Source: an uncultured Porphyromonadaceae bacterium (GTDB lineage Bacteria > Bacteroidota > Bacteroidia > Bacteroidales > Muribaculaceae). From it: a DNA stretch of 52,501 nt. The notes under the pieces are model-generated. The model was not told the origin of the DNA. It made no database searches and saw nothing but the letters and a program-made list of their open reading frames with translations. The position numbers and the translations under genes are program-made. The DNA is taken from NCBI GenBank assembly GCA_947177635.1, contig CAMWVQ010000011.1:1-52501 (forward strand), written 5' to 3'. This document shows, in pieces, positions 1 to 8,144 of this stretch; the first letter of the stretch is position 1, and every line of letters starts with the position of its first letter.

Positions 1-289
1 GGCCCGGGGCAGGTGCGCCTTCGGTGGCGGGTTCAGCCTTCCAGCCGCGGATGCTGGTGTACCAGCGGCCGTTGTATTCACGGCTTTCTATGTCGAAACT
101 CAGACGGATGGTGTCGCCGGGGTTGAGGATGAACTGGTCTGCTTTCTCTCCGAAGAAGTCGAAGTGGATTTTCTTGGGGAAACTTTCGATGGTCTCAAGC
201 ACGTATTCGCGCTTTTTCCAGGGATTTCCCATTTTCGAGGTGCCTGACATCTCGGGGAGGGCAACTATGATTTTGCCTGTAACTTCCAT
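1..289 (-). CDS. DUF3127 domain protein (3' end cut by window edge)
   Basis: The visible part is 96 residues from an ATG at 289, beginning MEVTGKIIVALPE, and it runs off the left edge. The start, the SGTSKMGNPWKK segment and the KIHFDFFGEKAD segment match the DUF3127 family of small Bacteroidetes proteins, which resemble OB-fold single-strand-DNA-binding-like proteins; no biochemical role is established. The last visible residues are Ala/Pro/Glu rich, which fits a flexible tail like those of SSB-type proteins, although the true C terminus is not seen. It is divergent from the EamA transporter and has its own well-formed promoter at 379-410, giving a leader of about 85 nt. The family call is by motif recall. 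Confidence 0.75.
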   Translation of the reverse strand, partial: MEVTGKIIVALPEMSGTSKMGNPWKKREYVLETIESFPKKIHFDFFGEKADQFILNPGDTIRLSFDIESREYNGRWYTSIRGWKAEPATEGAPAPG

Positions 290-378
290 AATGGATGGGG
301 TTTGATATTATTTGTTCAGTTGATTCACAAAAAAGAAGCCGGAGGAAAGTCTGCTTACTCTTCCGACTTATTTCTCTA

Positions 379-410
379 CAAAATTAGTGAAACATCGGCT
401 TGTCAGCAAA
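379..410 (-). promoter_or_regulatory. Bacteroidota sigma-A promoter for the DUF3127 gene
   Basis: On the minus strand the -33 element TTTG (407-410) and the -7 element TAATTTTG (379-386) are separated by exactly 20 bp. Both match the Bacteroides consensus fully. The predicted transcription start is near 374. Confidence 0.7.
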
Positions 411-428
411 TTTTAGGTTGAATATTTC

Positions 429-459
429 ATTGTGGAACGGAAACTTTTTTTTAATTTCG
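429..459 (+). promoter_or_regulatory. probable promoter for the EamA transporter
   Basis: TAATTTCG at 452-459 differs from TAnnTTTG at one position. A weak ATTG lies at 429-432 with 19 bp spacing. The predicted start near 464 gives a leader of about 34 nt before the ATG at 498. Confidence 0.45.
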
Positions 460-497
460 CAGTGTAAATAAGTCAGCCAAATTTAAGCGATATCAAT

Positions 498-1466
498 ATG
501 GCAACGGCCTCACCATGGAAAGTCACCTCTCGTAAAAGTCTGCTCTTGTGTCATTTAGGCGCGCTTGTCGCCGTCGGAATGTGGGGCGGGTCATTCGTGT
601 CTACCAAAGTGCTTGTCAACAACGGTCTGGGTCCGGTGGAGATTTACATCTACCGATTCCTCTTGGCCTACATACTCGTGTTGATAGGTTGCCATAGGAA
701 GCTGCTCGCCAATTCCTGGCGTGATGAGTTCCTGTTCCTTATATGCGGTCTTTGCGGCTCGTCGATATATTTCATCGCCGAGAACAATGCCGTCACGTAC
801 ACGAGGGTTTCTGATGTCTCGATGATTACCACCTTGTCGCCCTTGCTCACCACGTTGCTCATCGGCGCGCTGTACAAGACCGAGAGGCCGGGGAAATGGA
901 CATACATAGGCTCTGCCATCGCTTTCCTCGGGGTGGGGTTCATCATATTCAAGGATGGGTTCTCTTCTTCTGCACCGGCGGCAGATGCTCCTGACGCCCT
1001 CTCCACCACAATCGGAGACATGCTGGCCCTCGGGGCTGCTTTCTCCTGGGCTATTTACAGTCTGGTGTTGCGCAAGCTCAATGTCACTTACAGCGCGCAG
1101 TTCATCACCCGCAAGACCTTCTTTTACGGGTTGCTGACGGCGTTGCCTTTCTGGATAATATCCAAGGAACCCGTGTCTCCCCTTGAGGTTCTGATCAAGC
1201 CGGAAGTTTTAAGCAACCTTCTGTTCCTCGGCGTGTTGTGTTCGATGGTCGCTTACCTTCTCTGGGCGTGGGTGATGGGCAATCTCGGGGCGATAAAGAC
1301 CAACAATTATCTATATGTCCAGCCGATTGTGACAATGGTCATCGCGGCCATCCTCTTCGGCAAGAATGATCCCATCACGCTGATTGGCTGTCTTGGCTGT
1401 CTGCTGATTATCGGAGGCCTCTGGCTGGGAGACTATATGGCCCGCAGGGAAGCCCTCCGCAAGTGA
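498..1466 (+). CDS. EamA/DMT-family transporter
   Basis: A 322-residue, strongly hydrophobic protein with about ten predicted membrane helices in two EamA repeats, roughly residues 15-150 and 174-315. The repeats are joined by a short Ser/Ala/Pro-rich linker around 155-170. Typical drug/metabolite transporter features are the early WGGSFVSTKVL segment and the Gly-rich helices near the end of each repeat. It should be an inner-membrane exporter or importer of a small metabolite; the sequence does not reveal the substrate. Monocistronic: it has its own promoter and converges on the ABC-F gene with only 34 bp between the two stop codons, where I see no terminator. Length is normal for the family. 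Confidence 0.88.
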   Translation: MATASPWKVTSRKSLLLCHLGALVAVGMWGGSFVSTKVLVNNGLGPVEIYIYRFLLAYILVLIGCHRKLLANSWRDEFLFLICGLCGSSIYFIAENNAVTYTRVSDVSMITTLSPLLTTLLIGALYKTERPGKWTYIGSAIAFLGVGFIIFKDGFSSSAPAADAPDALSTTIGDMLALGAAFSWAIYSLVLRKLNVTYSAQFITRKTFFYGLLTALPFWIISKEPVSPLEVLIKPEVLSNLLFLGVLCSMVAYLLWAWVMGNLGAIKTNNYLYVQPIVTMVIAAILFGKNDPITLIGCLGCLLIIGGLWLGDYMARREALRK

Positions 1467-1500
1467 TGTGTAACTTGCGGCTATTCAGCTTTCTGCACGG

Positions 1501-3288
1501 TCACGCCATCTCCGACAGTTCGAGCCATCTCATCTCTTTCTCGTCGAGAAGGTCGGTGAGCGCGGTGTAGCGTCGCGACTTCTCGTCAATGTCGGCTATC
1601 GACTCCCCGGAGTTGAACAATGTTTCCAGTTCCTGTTTCTCTTTTGTCAGGGTCTCAATCTCTTTGGTGAGCTCCTCGAATTCCTTACGTTCCTTGAAGG
1701 TCAGTTTGCGGGCCCTCTCCAGGCCGCCGCGGCTTACTTTGGCCGAGGGGGTGTCATCTGCGGTGGCGCTGCGCTGAGTTGCGGCCTGGGTGGATTTTTC
1801 GGTCGCAAGTTTCTCCTCCCGGTCACGGGCGTCGCGCCAGGCCCGGTATTCGGTGTAATTGCCAGGGAAATCCTTTACCTTTCCGTCACCCTCGAACACG
1901 AACAGGTGGTCGGCGATAGAGTCGAGGAAGAAGCGGTCGTGGGAAATCACTATCACGCATCCCTTGAAGTCGGCGAGGTAATCCTCGAGGATTCCAAGGG
2001 TCATGATGTCGAGGTCGTTGGTCGGCTCGTCGAGAATCAGGAAGTTGGGGGAACGCATGAGTACCGCCGCCAGGTGGAGGCGGCTGCGTTCTCCGCCGCT
2101 GAGCTTCGAGATGTATTTCTGCTGGTCTGCGGGGGTGAAAAGGAAGTGCTGCAGGAACTGCATGGGGGAGTAATGGGTGCCGTCATTGACAACTATGTCC
2201 TCAGCCAGTTCGGTGATGGCGTCTATGACCCGTTTGTTCTCGTCGAACGCGATTCCATCCTGGCTGTAGTAGCCGAATCTTACGGTCTCGCCGATGTCGA
2301 AGTGGCCGCTGTCGGGCTGTACCAAACCCTGCAGCATCTTTATGAATGTGGATTTGCCGGCCCCGTTGCGACCGATGATGCCTACCTTCTCGTAACGCGA
2401 GAAGATGTAGCTGAAGTTGTCGAGCACTTTCTTGTCGCCGAAGCTTTTCGAGACCCCTTCGGCTTCGAAAATCTTGGAACCGATATATGAGGAGTTGACA
2501 CGCAGGTCGACGTTTCGTTCGTTCATGTTGACCTGCGACCGTTTTTTCAGGTCGTGGAAGGCGTCGATACGGTATTGCGCCTTGCCGGCACGTGCCTGTG
2601 GCTGGCGGTTCATCCAGTCCTGCTCTTTCCGCAAGGTGTTTTTGACCTTGGCGAGTTCCGACGCCATTCCCTCCAGCCGTTCCCTGCGGCGGCGCAGGTA
2701 GTTGGCGTAGTTCCCCTCGTGTATGTAGACCTGGGCGCGGTCAATCTCGATGATTTTGTCACACACGCGGTCAAGGAAATACCTGTCGTGGGTAACCATC
2801 AGGAGGGTGACCTTCGAACGCGACAGGTAGTTCTCGAGCCATTCGATTGTGGGGATGTCGAGGTGGTTGGTAGGCTCGTCGAGTATCAGCAGGTCAGGCT
2901 CGGAAGCTATCACCTGCGCGAGGGCCAGACGCTTGCGCTGCCCTCCCGAGAGGGTGGAAATCAATGCGCCTGAGTCATAGACCTCCATCTGAGTCAGCAG
3001 CCGTTTCAGACGGTCGTTGCCCCCGGCAAATTGCTCGACAGTCATCTCTCCGGGCAAGTCGGGCGTCTGCTCGAGGAATCCGATTTTGAGGTCTTTGCGG
3101 GGTGTGATTTTGCCGGAATCAGCCCCCTCGCTTCCGGCGATGCATCTTAGCAGGGTTGTCTTGCCGGTGCCGTTTTTTGCGATAAGGGCGATTTTGTCGC
3201 CTTGGTTTATTCCAAAAGTGACATCGGCGAAAATCATCCGGTCGCCGTGGCTTTTTGTCAGGTTCTCAAGCTGGAGGTAACTTATCAT
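1501..3288 (-). CDS. ABC-F family ATPase (Uup-like)
   Basis: A 595-residue soluble protein with two complete ABC ATPase domains in one chain and no membrane helices. Domain 1: Walker A AKNGTGKT (37-44), signature LSGGQ (113-117), Walker B LLILDEP around 134. Domain 2: GRNGAGKS (306-313), LSGGE (396-400), LILDEP (417-422). A charged linker (about 190-265) separates them, and a Lys/Glu-rich coiled coil occupies roughly 530-595. That order, with a C-terminal coiled coil, is typical of Uup. ABC-F proteins act on ribosomes or, for Uup, on nucleic-acid structures such as branched DNA. The first Walker A has Ala where Gly is usual. Its promoter overlaps that of the divergent DUF59 gene. Confidence 0.9.
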   Translation of the reverse strand: MISYLQLENLTKSHGDRMIFADVTFGINQGDKIALIAKNGTGKTTLLRCIAGSEGADSGKITPRKDLKIGFLEQTPDLPGEMTVEQFAGGNDRLKRLLTQMEVYDSGALISTLSGGQRKRLALAQVIASEPDLLILDEPTNHLDIPTIEWLENYLSRSKVTLLMVTHDRYFLDRVCDKIIEIDRAQVYIHEGNYANYLRRRRERLEGMASELAKVKNTLRKEQDWMNRQPQARAGKAQYRIDAFHDLKKRSQVNMNERNVDLRVNSSYIGSKIFEAEGVSKSFGDKKVLDNFSYIFSRYEKVGIIGRNGAGKSTFIKMLQGLVQPDSGHFDIGETVRFGYYSQDGIAFDENKRVIDAITELAEDIVVNDGTHYSPMQFLQHFLFTPADQQKYISKLSGGERSRLHLAAVLMRSPNFLILDEPTNDLDIMTLGILEDYLADFKGCVIVISHDRFFLDSIADHLFVFEGDGKVKDFPGNYTEYRAWRDARDREEKLATEKSTQAATQRSATADDTPSAKVSRGGLERARKLTFKERKEFEELTKEIETLTKEKQELETLFNSGESIADIDEKSRRYTALTDLLDEKEMRWLELSEMA

Positions 3289-3319
3289 CGGAGGGATTGA
3301 ACGTCAGTTAATGAATGTG

Positions 3320-3351
3320 CAAAATTACACAAAGTTTGGTGAAGATGGAAA
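3320..3351 (-). promoter_or_regulatory. promoter for the ABC-F gene
   Basis: Minus-strand -7 box TAATTTTG (3320-3327) with a TTTC at 3348-3351, 20 bp upstream. It interlocks with the plus-strand promoter at 3335-3366. Confidence 0.55.
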
Positions 3352-3366
3352 CTTTGAGTAATTTTG
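3335..3366 (+). promoter_or_regulatory. promoter for the DUF59 - lpxH operon
   Basis: TTTG (3335-3338), 20 bp, TAATTTTG (3359-3366): a full consensus match. Predicted transcription start about 3371, so in-frame start codons at 3315 and 3345 would lie upstream of the mRNA. This fixes the start at 3387. Confidence 0.7.
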
Positions 3367-3386
3367 TGATAAATAACAATGAAACT

Positions 3387-3707
3387 ATGGACGCAGAAAC
3401 CCGCCTCAGGCTCGAAGAAAAAGTAGTCGAGATGCTGAAGACCGTCTTCGACCCTGAAATACCGGTAGACATATACAATCTTGGCCTGATATACAAGATA
3501 GACCTGGATGACGACGCCAATCTCGTCATAGATATGACTATGACAGCCCCGTCATGTCCGATGGCAGATTTCATCGTGGAGGATGCCCGGCTGAAACTTG
3601 AGTCGATAGATGGGCTGAAGTCTGTGACTATCAATGTCGTCTTCGAGCCGGAATGGACTAAAGACATGATGAGCGAGGAAGCCAAGCTCGAACTGGGTAT
3701 GCTCTGA
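3387..3707 (+). CDS. DUF59 / MIP18-type iron-sulfur cluster assembly protein (SufT-like)
   Basis: A 106-residue protein beginning MDAETRLRLEE. It has the DUF59 core: FDPEIPVDIYNLGLIY, then a beta hairpin, then TMTAPSCPMAD with the conserved cysteine, and a C-terminal VVFEPEWTKDMMSEEAK. In other bacteria such proteins (SufT, and the related PaaD) help load Fe-S clusters onto client enzymes. The start is chosen from the promoter: earlier in-frame codons precede the predicted transcription start. The stop overlaps the next start (TGATG at 3705-3709), so it is translationally coupled to the LpxH-like gene. Family is confident; the specific client is unknown. Confidence 0.85.
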   Translation: MDAETRLRLEEKVVEMLKTVFDPEIPVDIYNLGLIYKIDLDDDANLVIDMTMTAPSCPMADFIVEDARLKLESIDGLKSVTINVVFEPEWTKDMMSEEAKLELGML

Positions 3708-4459
3708 TGGGACGCGTCTACTTTATCTCAGACCTCCATCTTGGCGCCACTTACTTTCCCGACCCGAAGAAATGGGAAAGCCGAGTAGTGGCGTTCCTTG
3801 ACTCTATAGCGGCGGATGCGGATGAGCTTTATATGCTTGGCGACATCCTCGATTACTGGTATGAGTACCGCAACGTGGTGCCCCGTGGGTTCGTGAGGTT
3901 TTTCGGCGCGTTGGCCCGGCTGGCCGACAGCGGGGTGAATATACATTGGTTCATTGGCAACCACGACATCTGGCTTTTCGACTATCTCCGGAATGAAATA
4001 GGTCTTGAGGTTGTCGACGGCTATGTGGTCAGGGAGATACGTGGAAAACGTTTTTTCCTCACCCATGGCGACGGGGTGGGGCGTCTGAAGCCAACATTCA
4101 GGTTTCTGCGCAGGATGTTCCGCAACCGCATATGCCAGAAACTCTACGCGGCGATTCATCCCCGTTGGACAATAGCTTTCGCCCACCGCTGGTCTGATTC
4201 CTCCCGGGGGTATTCACCCGACAAAGTCTCCAGTTTCGAGGGGGAGGAGAATGAACCGCTGGTAAAGTTCAGCAAAGAGTATCTGCGTGACGTCGATTCC
4301 ACGATAGATTTCTTTGTGTACGGCCATCGCCACATACTCCTCGACCTGCAGTTGAACCCCGCCGGTTGCCGTATGATAGTGCTTGGCGACTGGATTCATC
4401 ATTTCTCATACGGGGTATTCGACGGAGAGAGGTTTGAGTTGAAACTCTTCGACCGATAG
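3707..4459 (+). CDS. lpxH: UDP-2,3-diacylglucosamine diphosphatase-like metallophosphoesterase
   Basis: A 250-residue calcineurin-like phosphoesterase. The metal-binding motifs occur in LpxH order: DLHL (9-12), GDILDYW (45-51), GNHD (84-87), HGD (120-122) and GHRH near residue 205. There is a long Arg-rich helical insertion between the last two, as in LpxH. The expected reaction is hydrolysis of UDP-2,3-diacylglucosamine to lipid X, a lipid A step at the inner face of the inner membrane. Bacteroidetes carry several relatives in this family, so LpxH identity is likely rather than proven. It is coupled to the DUF59 gene by a one-base overlap. Confidence 0.82.
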   Translation: MGRVYFISDLHLGATYFPDPKKWESRVVAFLDSIAADADELYMLGDILDYWYEYRNVVPRGFVRFFGALARLADSGVNIHWFIGNHDIWLFDYLRNEIGLEVVDGYVVREIRGKRFFLTHGDGVGRLKPTFRFLRRMFRNRICQKLYAAIHPRWTIAFAHRWSDSSRGYSPDKVSSFEGEENEPLVKFSKEYLRDVDSTIDFFVYGHRHILLDLQLNPAGCRMIVLGDWIHHFSYGVFDGERFELKLFDR

Positions 4460-4556
4460 CCCGTATTTGATGACATTTATCCGCGAAATATGCGGGATAA
4501 AATGATATTAACATTTTTTAAGCAATGCCCCCTGCCATATGCGTTGGTTTGCTTAC

Positions 4557-4763
4557 TTGTTGGTTTCCAGTGGATTGTCGCGGGGTTGTGATGAACGATT
4601 CAGACAATAGGTTTTAAAAGTATGTCGCATAACATATGTAATTATTTTGTCACCGCACAAAAAAGCCCGACCTTTGTGTCACAAACCTAAAACAATCTTT
4701 TTTACCTTAGAAATTGTACCTATTGGAAACCAATAAAAGGGCGCTCGTGATGAGCGCCTTTTT
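4557..4763 (+). ncRNA. candidate structured small RNA with 6S-like architecture
   Basis: TTGGTTTCCA at 4560-4569 is perfectly complementary to TGGAAACCAA at 4724-4733. With flanking U-A and G-U pairs this makes a closing stem of 13 bp or more. The 150-odd enclosed bases contain further short pairings: AGGTTT 4609-4614 with AAACCT 4683-4688, AAAG 4617-4620 with CTTT 4672-4675, and a small TATG/CATA hairpin at 4621-4631. A -7-like box TTGGTTTG (4544-4551) predicts a start at about 4556-4557, just where the stem begins. An intrinsic terminator follows the 3' arm. Size, long closing stem and open middle resemble 6S RNA. No long open reading frame explains the region. The 6S identity is inference; the structured transcript is better supported. 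Confidence 0.55.
4740..4763. terminator. intrinsic terminator, bidirectional
   Basis: Stem GGCGCTC (4740-4746) / GAGCGCC (4752-4758), 5-nt loop, then T5 (4759-4763); AAAA precedes it on the left, giving U's on the other strand. It ends the candidate RNA on the plus strand and probably the glycosyltransferase operon on the minus strand. Confidence 0.8.
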
Positions 4764-4786
4764 ATGTTTATGCCGGTTCAGTATTG

Positions 4787-5623
4787 TTAATGGAAATGTT
4801 TTGCCTCTGCAATATCGTTGAGAATCTGCTGATTGTAAAGCCTGCGGCCGGGGTCGATGAACCATCCCCATTTGTTGAAATACTTTATCATATTGATTGC
4901 GTGGATGCGCAGCATCTTCATACTGTGGTAGCTTGAGGCGCGGTGAGCGTGAGTGACGGTGACCTCGGGCCAATATATCGTGGATGCGATGGCGTGTATT
5001 CTCCTGGATATGTCTATGTCTTCCGGATACATGAAGAAACGTTCGTCGAAAAGCCCGGATTTTTTCAGCGTTTCGACACGAAAGAACATAAAGCTTCCCT
5101 GGTGGTAGGGGATGTTTAGAGTTGTGTGTGGCGGTCGGTCGGCAAGAAGATACCTGCGGTTGCGGGAAGTGCTGAGGAATCCTGGCATGAACCGGCGTCC
5201 AATCAGGTCAAAAGGTGTCGGAATAAGGCGGCTTGAGAATTGTTCGCTACCGTCAGGGGATATGATTCGGGGTTGTATGAGTCCTGTCTTGGGATGCAGG
5301 TCCATATATCCCATAATTTTAGGGAGAGTCCCACTCTCGAAATAGACATCTGAATTTATTACAAGATGATACCGGGTGTTTTCATCCAACGCGCGACGCA
5401 AAGCGATATTATGGGCTGTTCCGTATCCAGGATTGTCGTGTCGGCCGATGTACTCGATTATCCCGGCAGCCGGATGGGATGCTATGAGATTCCTTAGCGA
5501 ATCATCAGGGGAGTTGTCTATGATATATATGCAGTCGACATTGTCACGGCGCAGGGATTCGAGGCAAGTCCATAACTCTTCCCGAGGAGTTTTGTATGTT
5601 ACAATTGAGGCGGTCAGTTTCAT
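4787..5623 (-). CDS. glycosyltransferase family 2 (rhamnosyltransferase-like)
   Basis: A 278-residue soluble or peripheral GT-A enzyme. It starts with the nucleotide-binding strand SIVTYKTP and continues with a YIIDNSPDD loop, GYGTAHNIALR, and the metal-binding region NSDVYF in place of the classical DxD. A GSFMFFR segment and a FDERFFMYPEDIDISRRI segment follow, which are typical of the WbbL/RfbN-type rhamnosyl- or fucosyltransferase branch of GT2. It probably adds a sugar to a surface polysaccharide or LPS glycan at the cytoplasmic face. It follows a second GT2 gene after 40 bp, likely one operon. No polymerase or flippase genes are nearby, so the glycan cannot be named. Confidence 0.85.
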   Translation of the reverse strand: MKLTASIVTYKTPREELWTCLESLRRDNVDCIYIIDNSPDDSLRNLIASHPAAGIIEYIGRHDNPGYGTAHNIALRRALDENTRYHLVINSDVYFESGTLPKIMGYMDLHPKTGLIQPRIISPDGSEQFSSRLIPTPFDLIGRRFMPGFLSTSRNRRYLLADRPPHTTLNIPYHQGSFMFFRVETLKKSGLFDERFFMYPEDIDISRRIHAIASTIYWPEVTVTHAHRASSYHSMKMLRIHAINMIKYFNKWGWFIDPGRRLYNQQILNDIAEAKHFH

Positions 5624-5663
5624 TTCCTGTTTTTGTTTGCGTCAGTGGTGCGCCGTGATTTTG

Positions 5664-6665
5664 TCAGTAAAATCTGGAGAGGAACTTAAGTATTCCGGTG
5701 CCCCCGAAAGAGGCAAGTGCGCCGAGCTTGTTTTTGATTCTTACATCCGGGTCGCGTAACGCTCTTGATCGTCCTCCGCGTATTACGTTCAAACAACGTC
5801 TGTTGACTTCCGGAATGTCGATATTAAGGCGTGACATCAGCAGATAGAGGTTGAAATGGGCGCTGAAACGGCGGTCCATCGCGGCGTTCGTAAGTTCTGG
5901 GTGGTGGTTTGTTATGTAATCTACCATCCTGTCGGTAACATCGAGAACATCAATTCTTCTGTCACTCCACTGGTGCATGAAGCTCCCGTCGGCTTGCCGG
6001 TAGAAATATACGACCGATGGAAGGTAGGTAATCAGTGTCGCATTCTCATAAAAACGATAAAACGCGTCCAGATCTTCATATCTGATTCCTTCGCGAAATC
6101 TCAGGTCTTCTCCAAGCAGGTCGCGTTCCATGAGCATTCCGCAGGGAGAGTTGAGTATCAGGCTCTGGTAGAGGGCGGCTTTCATGGCTGTGGGGTAGTC
6201 CATGACGATAGGGCGGCTCTTTATGATTTTTATGGGCCGGAAGCGGTGGGCACGGCGGAAACTTCCGACACATACTTGTGCGCCGGTGGATTCGAGGCCG
6301 TTTATAAGGGTGGCCAGGGAGTGGGGGTAGAGGCAGTCGTCCGCATCGACAAACCCGATATATTTCCCCCGGGAGATGTCGATTCCAGTGTTGCGGGCCT
6401 TGGAGACTCCTCCGTGGGGGGATTCTATCAGCCGGAAGCGCGGGTCAGACCCGCAGAAACGCGATGCTATCTCTTTTGAACTGTCTGTCGAACCGTCGTC
6501 GACCACTATCGCCTCGAAGTCGGCGAATGTCTGGGCGGCGATTGACCGCAGGCATTCCTGAAGGTATTCCTCCGCGTTGAACACCGGTATGACGAGGCTT
6601 ACCAGCGGGGTGTTTGCCGATGGCTGCAGGCTCGCGTGGTATATGCCGTCTGTCTGGATTCCCAT
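5664..6665 (-). CDS. glycosyltransferase family 2
   Basis: A 333-residue GT-A glycosyltransferase. An N-terminal extension of about 22 residues precedes the core LVSLVIPVFNAEEYL, followed by VVDDGSTD, the KARNTGI loop and the metal-binding FVDADD motif. A second acidic motif, YEDLDAFYRF, supplies the usual catalytic-base region. The C-terminal part (about 230-333) is helical and basic, consistent with peripheral membrane contact. It resembles capsular or LPS sugar transferases; donor and acceptor cannot be read from sequence. It is the promoter-proximal gene of a two-gene minus-strand operon, divergent from the SDR gene across 81 bp. Confidence 0.87.
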   Translation of the reverse strand: MGIQTDGIYHASLQPSANTPLVSLVIPVFNAEEYLQECLRSIAAQTFADFEAIVVDDGSTDSSKEIASRFCGSDPRFRLIESPHGGVSKARNTGIDISRGKYIGFVDADDCLYPHSLATLINGLESTGAQVCVGSFRRAHRFRPIKIIKSRPIVMDYPTAMKAALYQSLILNSPCGMLMERDLLGEDLRFREGIRYEDLDAFYRFYENATLITYLPSVVYFYRQADGSFMHQWSDRRIDVLDVTDRMVDYITNHHPELTNAAMDRRFSAHFNLYLLMSRLNIDIPEVNRRCLNVIRGGRSRALRDPDVRIKNKLGALASFGGTGILKFLSRFY

Positions 6666-6696
6666 ACTGAAAAAACGGGGAGGGGTAGGTTTTATT

Positions 6697-6726
6697 ATTG
6701 TAATTGTTTTTTAATTCGTATATTTG
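6697..6726 (+). promoter_or_regulatory. promoter for the SDR - Nudix operon
   Basis: TATATTTG (6719-6726) matches TAnnTTTG fully; ATTG at 6697-6700 sits 18 bp upstream. The predicted start near 6731 leaves a leader of about 16 nt. Confidence 0.6.
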
Positions 6727-6746
6727 CGATAAATAAGCTTTGAGAG

Positions 6747-7508
6747 ATGAAAACTATATTCATAACAGGAGGTTCGACCGGAATCGGGGCGGCCTCGGTA
6801 AGGAAGTTTGTCGAGGAAGGCTGGAATGTGGGATTCATGGATGTGAATGTCGCAGAGGCGAAGAAACTGACAGAGTCTGTCGGTTGTCCCGACCGATTGC
6901 TGTTTGTAGAGGGCAATACCTGCCGCCGCGAGGATATCGCGCGTGCGGTCAAGGAGACGTTTGCCAGGTTCGGAAAACTTGACAGCGTGTTCGCGAATGC
7001 CGGAATCCACCGCAGCAACACCCTCCTCGATATCTCAGACGAGGAACTAGACCTTGTCATACAGACAAATATCTACGGGACAGTCAACACCCTCCGTGAG
7101 GCAGTGCCGTATATAATCGAGGCCGGAGGCGGTTCGGTTGTAATCAACGCTTCTGACCAGTGGTTTGTCGGCAAGGCCCACAGTTTCGCTTATGGCCTGA
7201 CCAAGGGCGCTCTGGGCCAGATAACCCGCAGCCTGTCGATTGACCTCGGAGGATATGGCATACGTGTCAATGCCATATGCGCCGGTACCATCCACACTCC
7301 GCTGGTCGACAACGTTTTCGAGAAATTCTCGAAAGCCGAGAACAAGAGTATCGAGGAATATTGGAAGGAGGAAAACGCCCTGTATGCCAGAGGCAGTGTC
7401 GGCAAGCCGCAGGAGGTTGCCGAGCTGGTCTTCTTCCTCGCTTCCGACCGCGCTTCTTTCTGCACCGGAGGCCATTATCTGGTTGACGGCGGCCTTGTGG
7501 CCCGCTGA
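6747..7508 (+). CDS. SDR family NAD(P)-dependent oxidoreductase
   Basis: A 253-residue classical short-chain dehydrogenase/reductase. Cofactor-binding TGGSTGIG is at 7-14, NAG at 84-86, catalytic Ser136, and YxxxK at Tyr149/Lys153. The C terminus reads TGGHYLVDGGLVAR, the usual tetramer-interface end. An Asp near residue 32 (GFMDVN), after the second strand, suggests a preference for NAD over NADP. Substrate unknown: the family covers sugar alcohols, acyl chains and many others. A Nudix hydrolase follows after 15 bp in the same direction, presumably one transcript. Function is limited to family level. Confidence 0.9.
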   Translation: MKTIFITGGSTGIGAASVRKFVEEGWNVGFMDVNVAEAKKLTESVGCPDRLLFVEGNTCRREDIARAVKETFARFGKLDSVFANAGIHRSNTLLDISDEELDLVIQTNIYGTVNTLREAVPYIIEAGGGSVVINASDQWFVGKAHSFAYGLTKGALGQITRSLSIDLGGYGIRVNAICAGTIHTPLVDNVFEKFSKAENKSIEEYWKEENALYARGSVGKPQEVAELVFFLASDRASFCTGGHYLVDGGLVAR

Positions 7509-7523
7509 CATCGTCATCTTGTT

Positions 7524-8096
7524 ATGGTGAATCGGAAAATAGAGAAGTGGAAGAGATTGGCGACGGAGTATATCATCCGCCGTCCGTGGCTCACCGCCCG
7601 CAAAGACACCGTGATGCTTCCCGACGGGAGAATCAATGATGAATACTATGTTCTGGAGTATCCCGCCTGGGTGAATGTCATAGCCATCACCAAAGATGGG
7701 CAATTCCTGATGGTGGAGCAATACCGCCATGGGCTTGGCGATGTGTTCGTCGAACTTTGTGCCGGGGTCGTGGAGGAGGGAGAAACGCCTCTCCAGGCCG
7801 CCAGGCGTGAGCTTCTTGAGGAGACCGGTTATTCGGGAGGGGAGTGGCGTCTGCTCGACACCATATGCCAGAACCCGTCGACATGTACCAATCTCACATA
7901 TTGTTTCCTTGCCGAAGGTGTCGAGCCTATTGGCTCGCAGAATCTCGACGAGACGGAAGAAATCAACGTCAGGTTGCTGTCTGAGGCGGAAATTATGGAA
8001 ATGCTTGAGGAGGGGAGGATGAAACAGTCTCTGATGGCCGCTCCTCTCTGGCATTATTTCGCGACATTAAGAGACAAATCTTGCAGTCAGGAGTGA
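7524..8096 (+). CDS. Nudix hydrolase (ADP-ribose pyrophosphatase-like)
   Basis: A 190-residue protein with a perfect Nudix box (G x5 E x7 REUxEExGU) at residues 81-103. An N-terminal beta domain and a VEQYRHG strand before the box are typical of the NUDT5/ADP-ribose pyrophosphatase group. Such enzymes hydrolyse ADP-ribose or related nucleoside diphosphate sugars to AMP plus a sugar phosphate. It lies directly downstream of an SDR dehydrogenase and converges on dnaJ, separated by a strong bidirectional terminator. The exact substrate is inferred only. Confidence 0.88.
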   Translation: MVNRKIEKWKRLATEYIIRRPWLTARKDTVMLPDGRINDEYYVLEYPAWVNVIAITKDGQFLMVEQYRHGLGDVFVELCAGVVEEGETPLQAARRELLEETGYSGGEWRLLDTICQNPSTCTNLTYCFLAEGVEPIGSQNLDETEEINVRLLSEAEIMEMLEEGRMKQSLMAAPLWHYFATLRDKSCSQE

Positions 8097-8144
8097 TTCC
8101 CTTCTGAAATCTACGGTAATACCTCGGTTTAACCGTAATCACTG

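Noticed and set aside
7047-8054. 335-codon antisense frame across the SDR and Nudix genes
   Set aside because: It spans two real genes and the gap between them, and shows no motif of its own.
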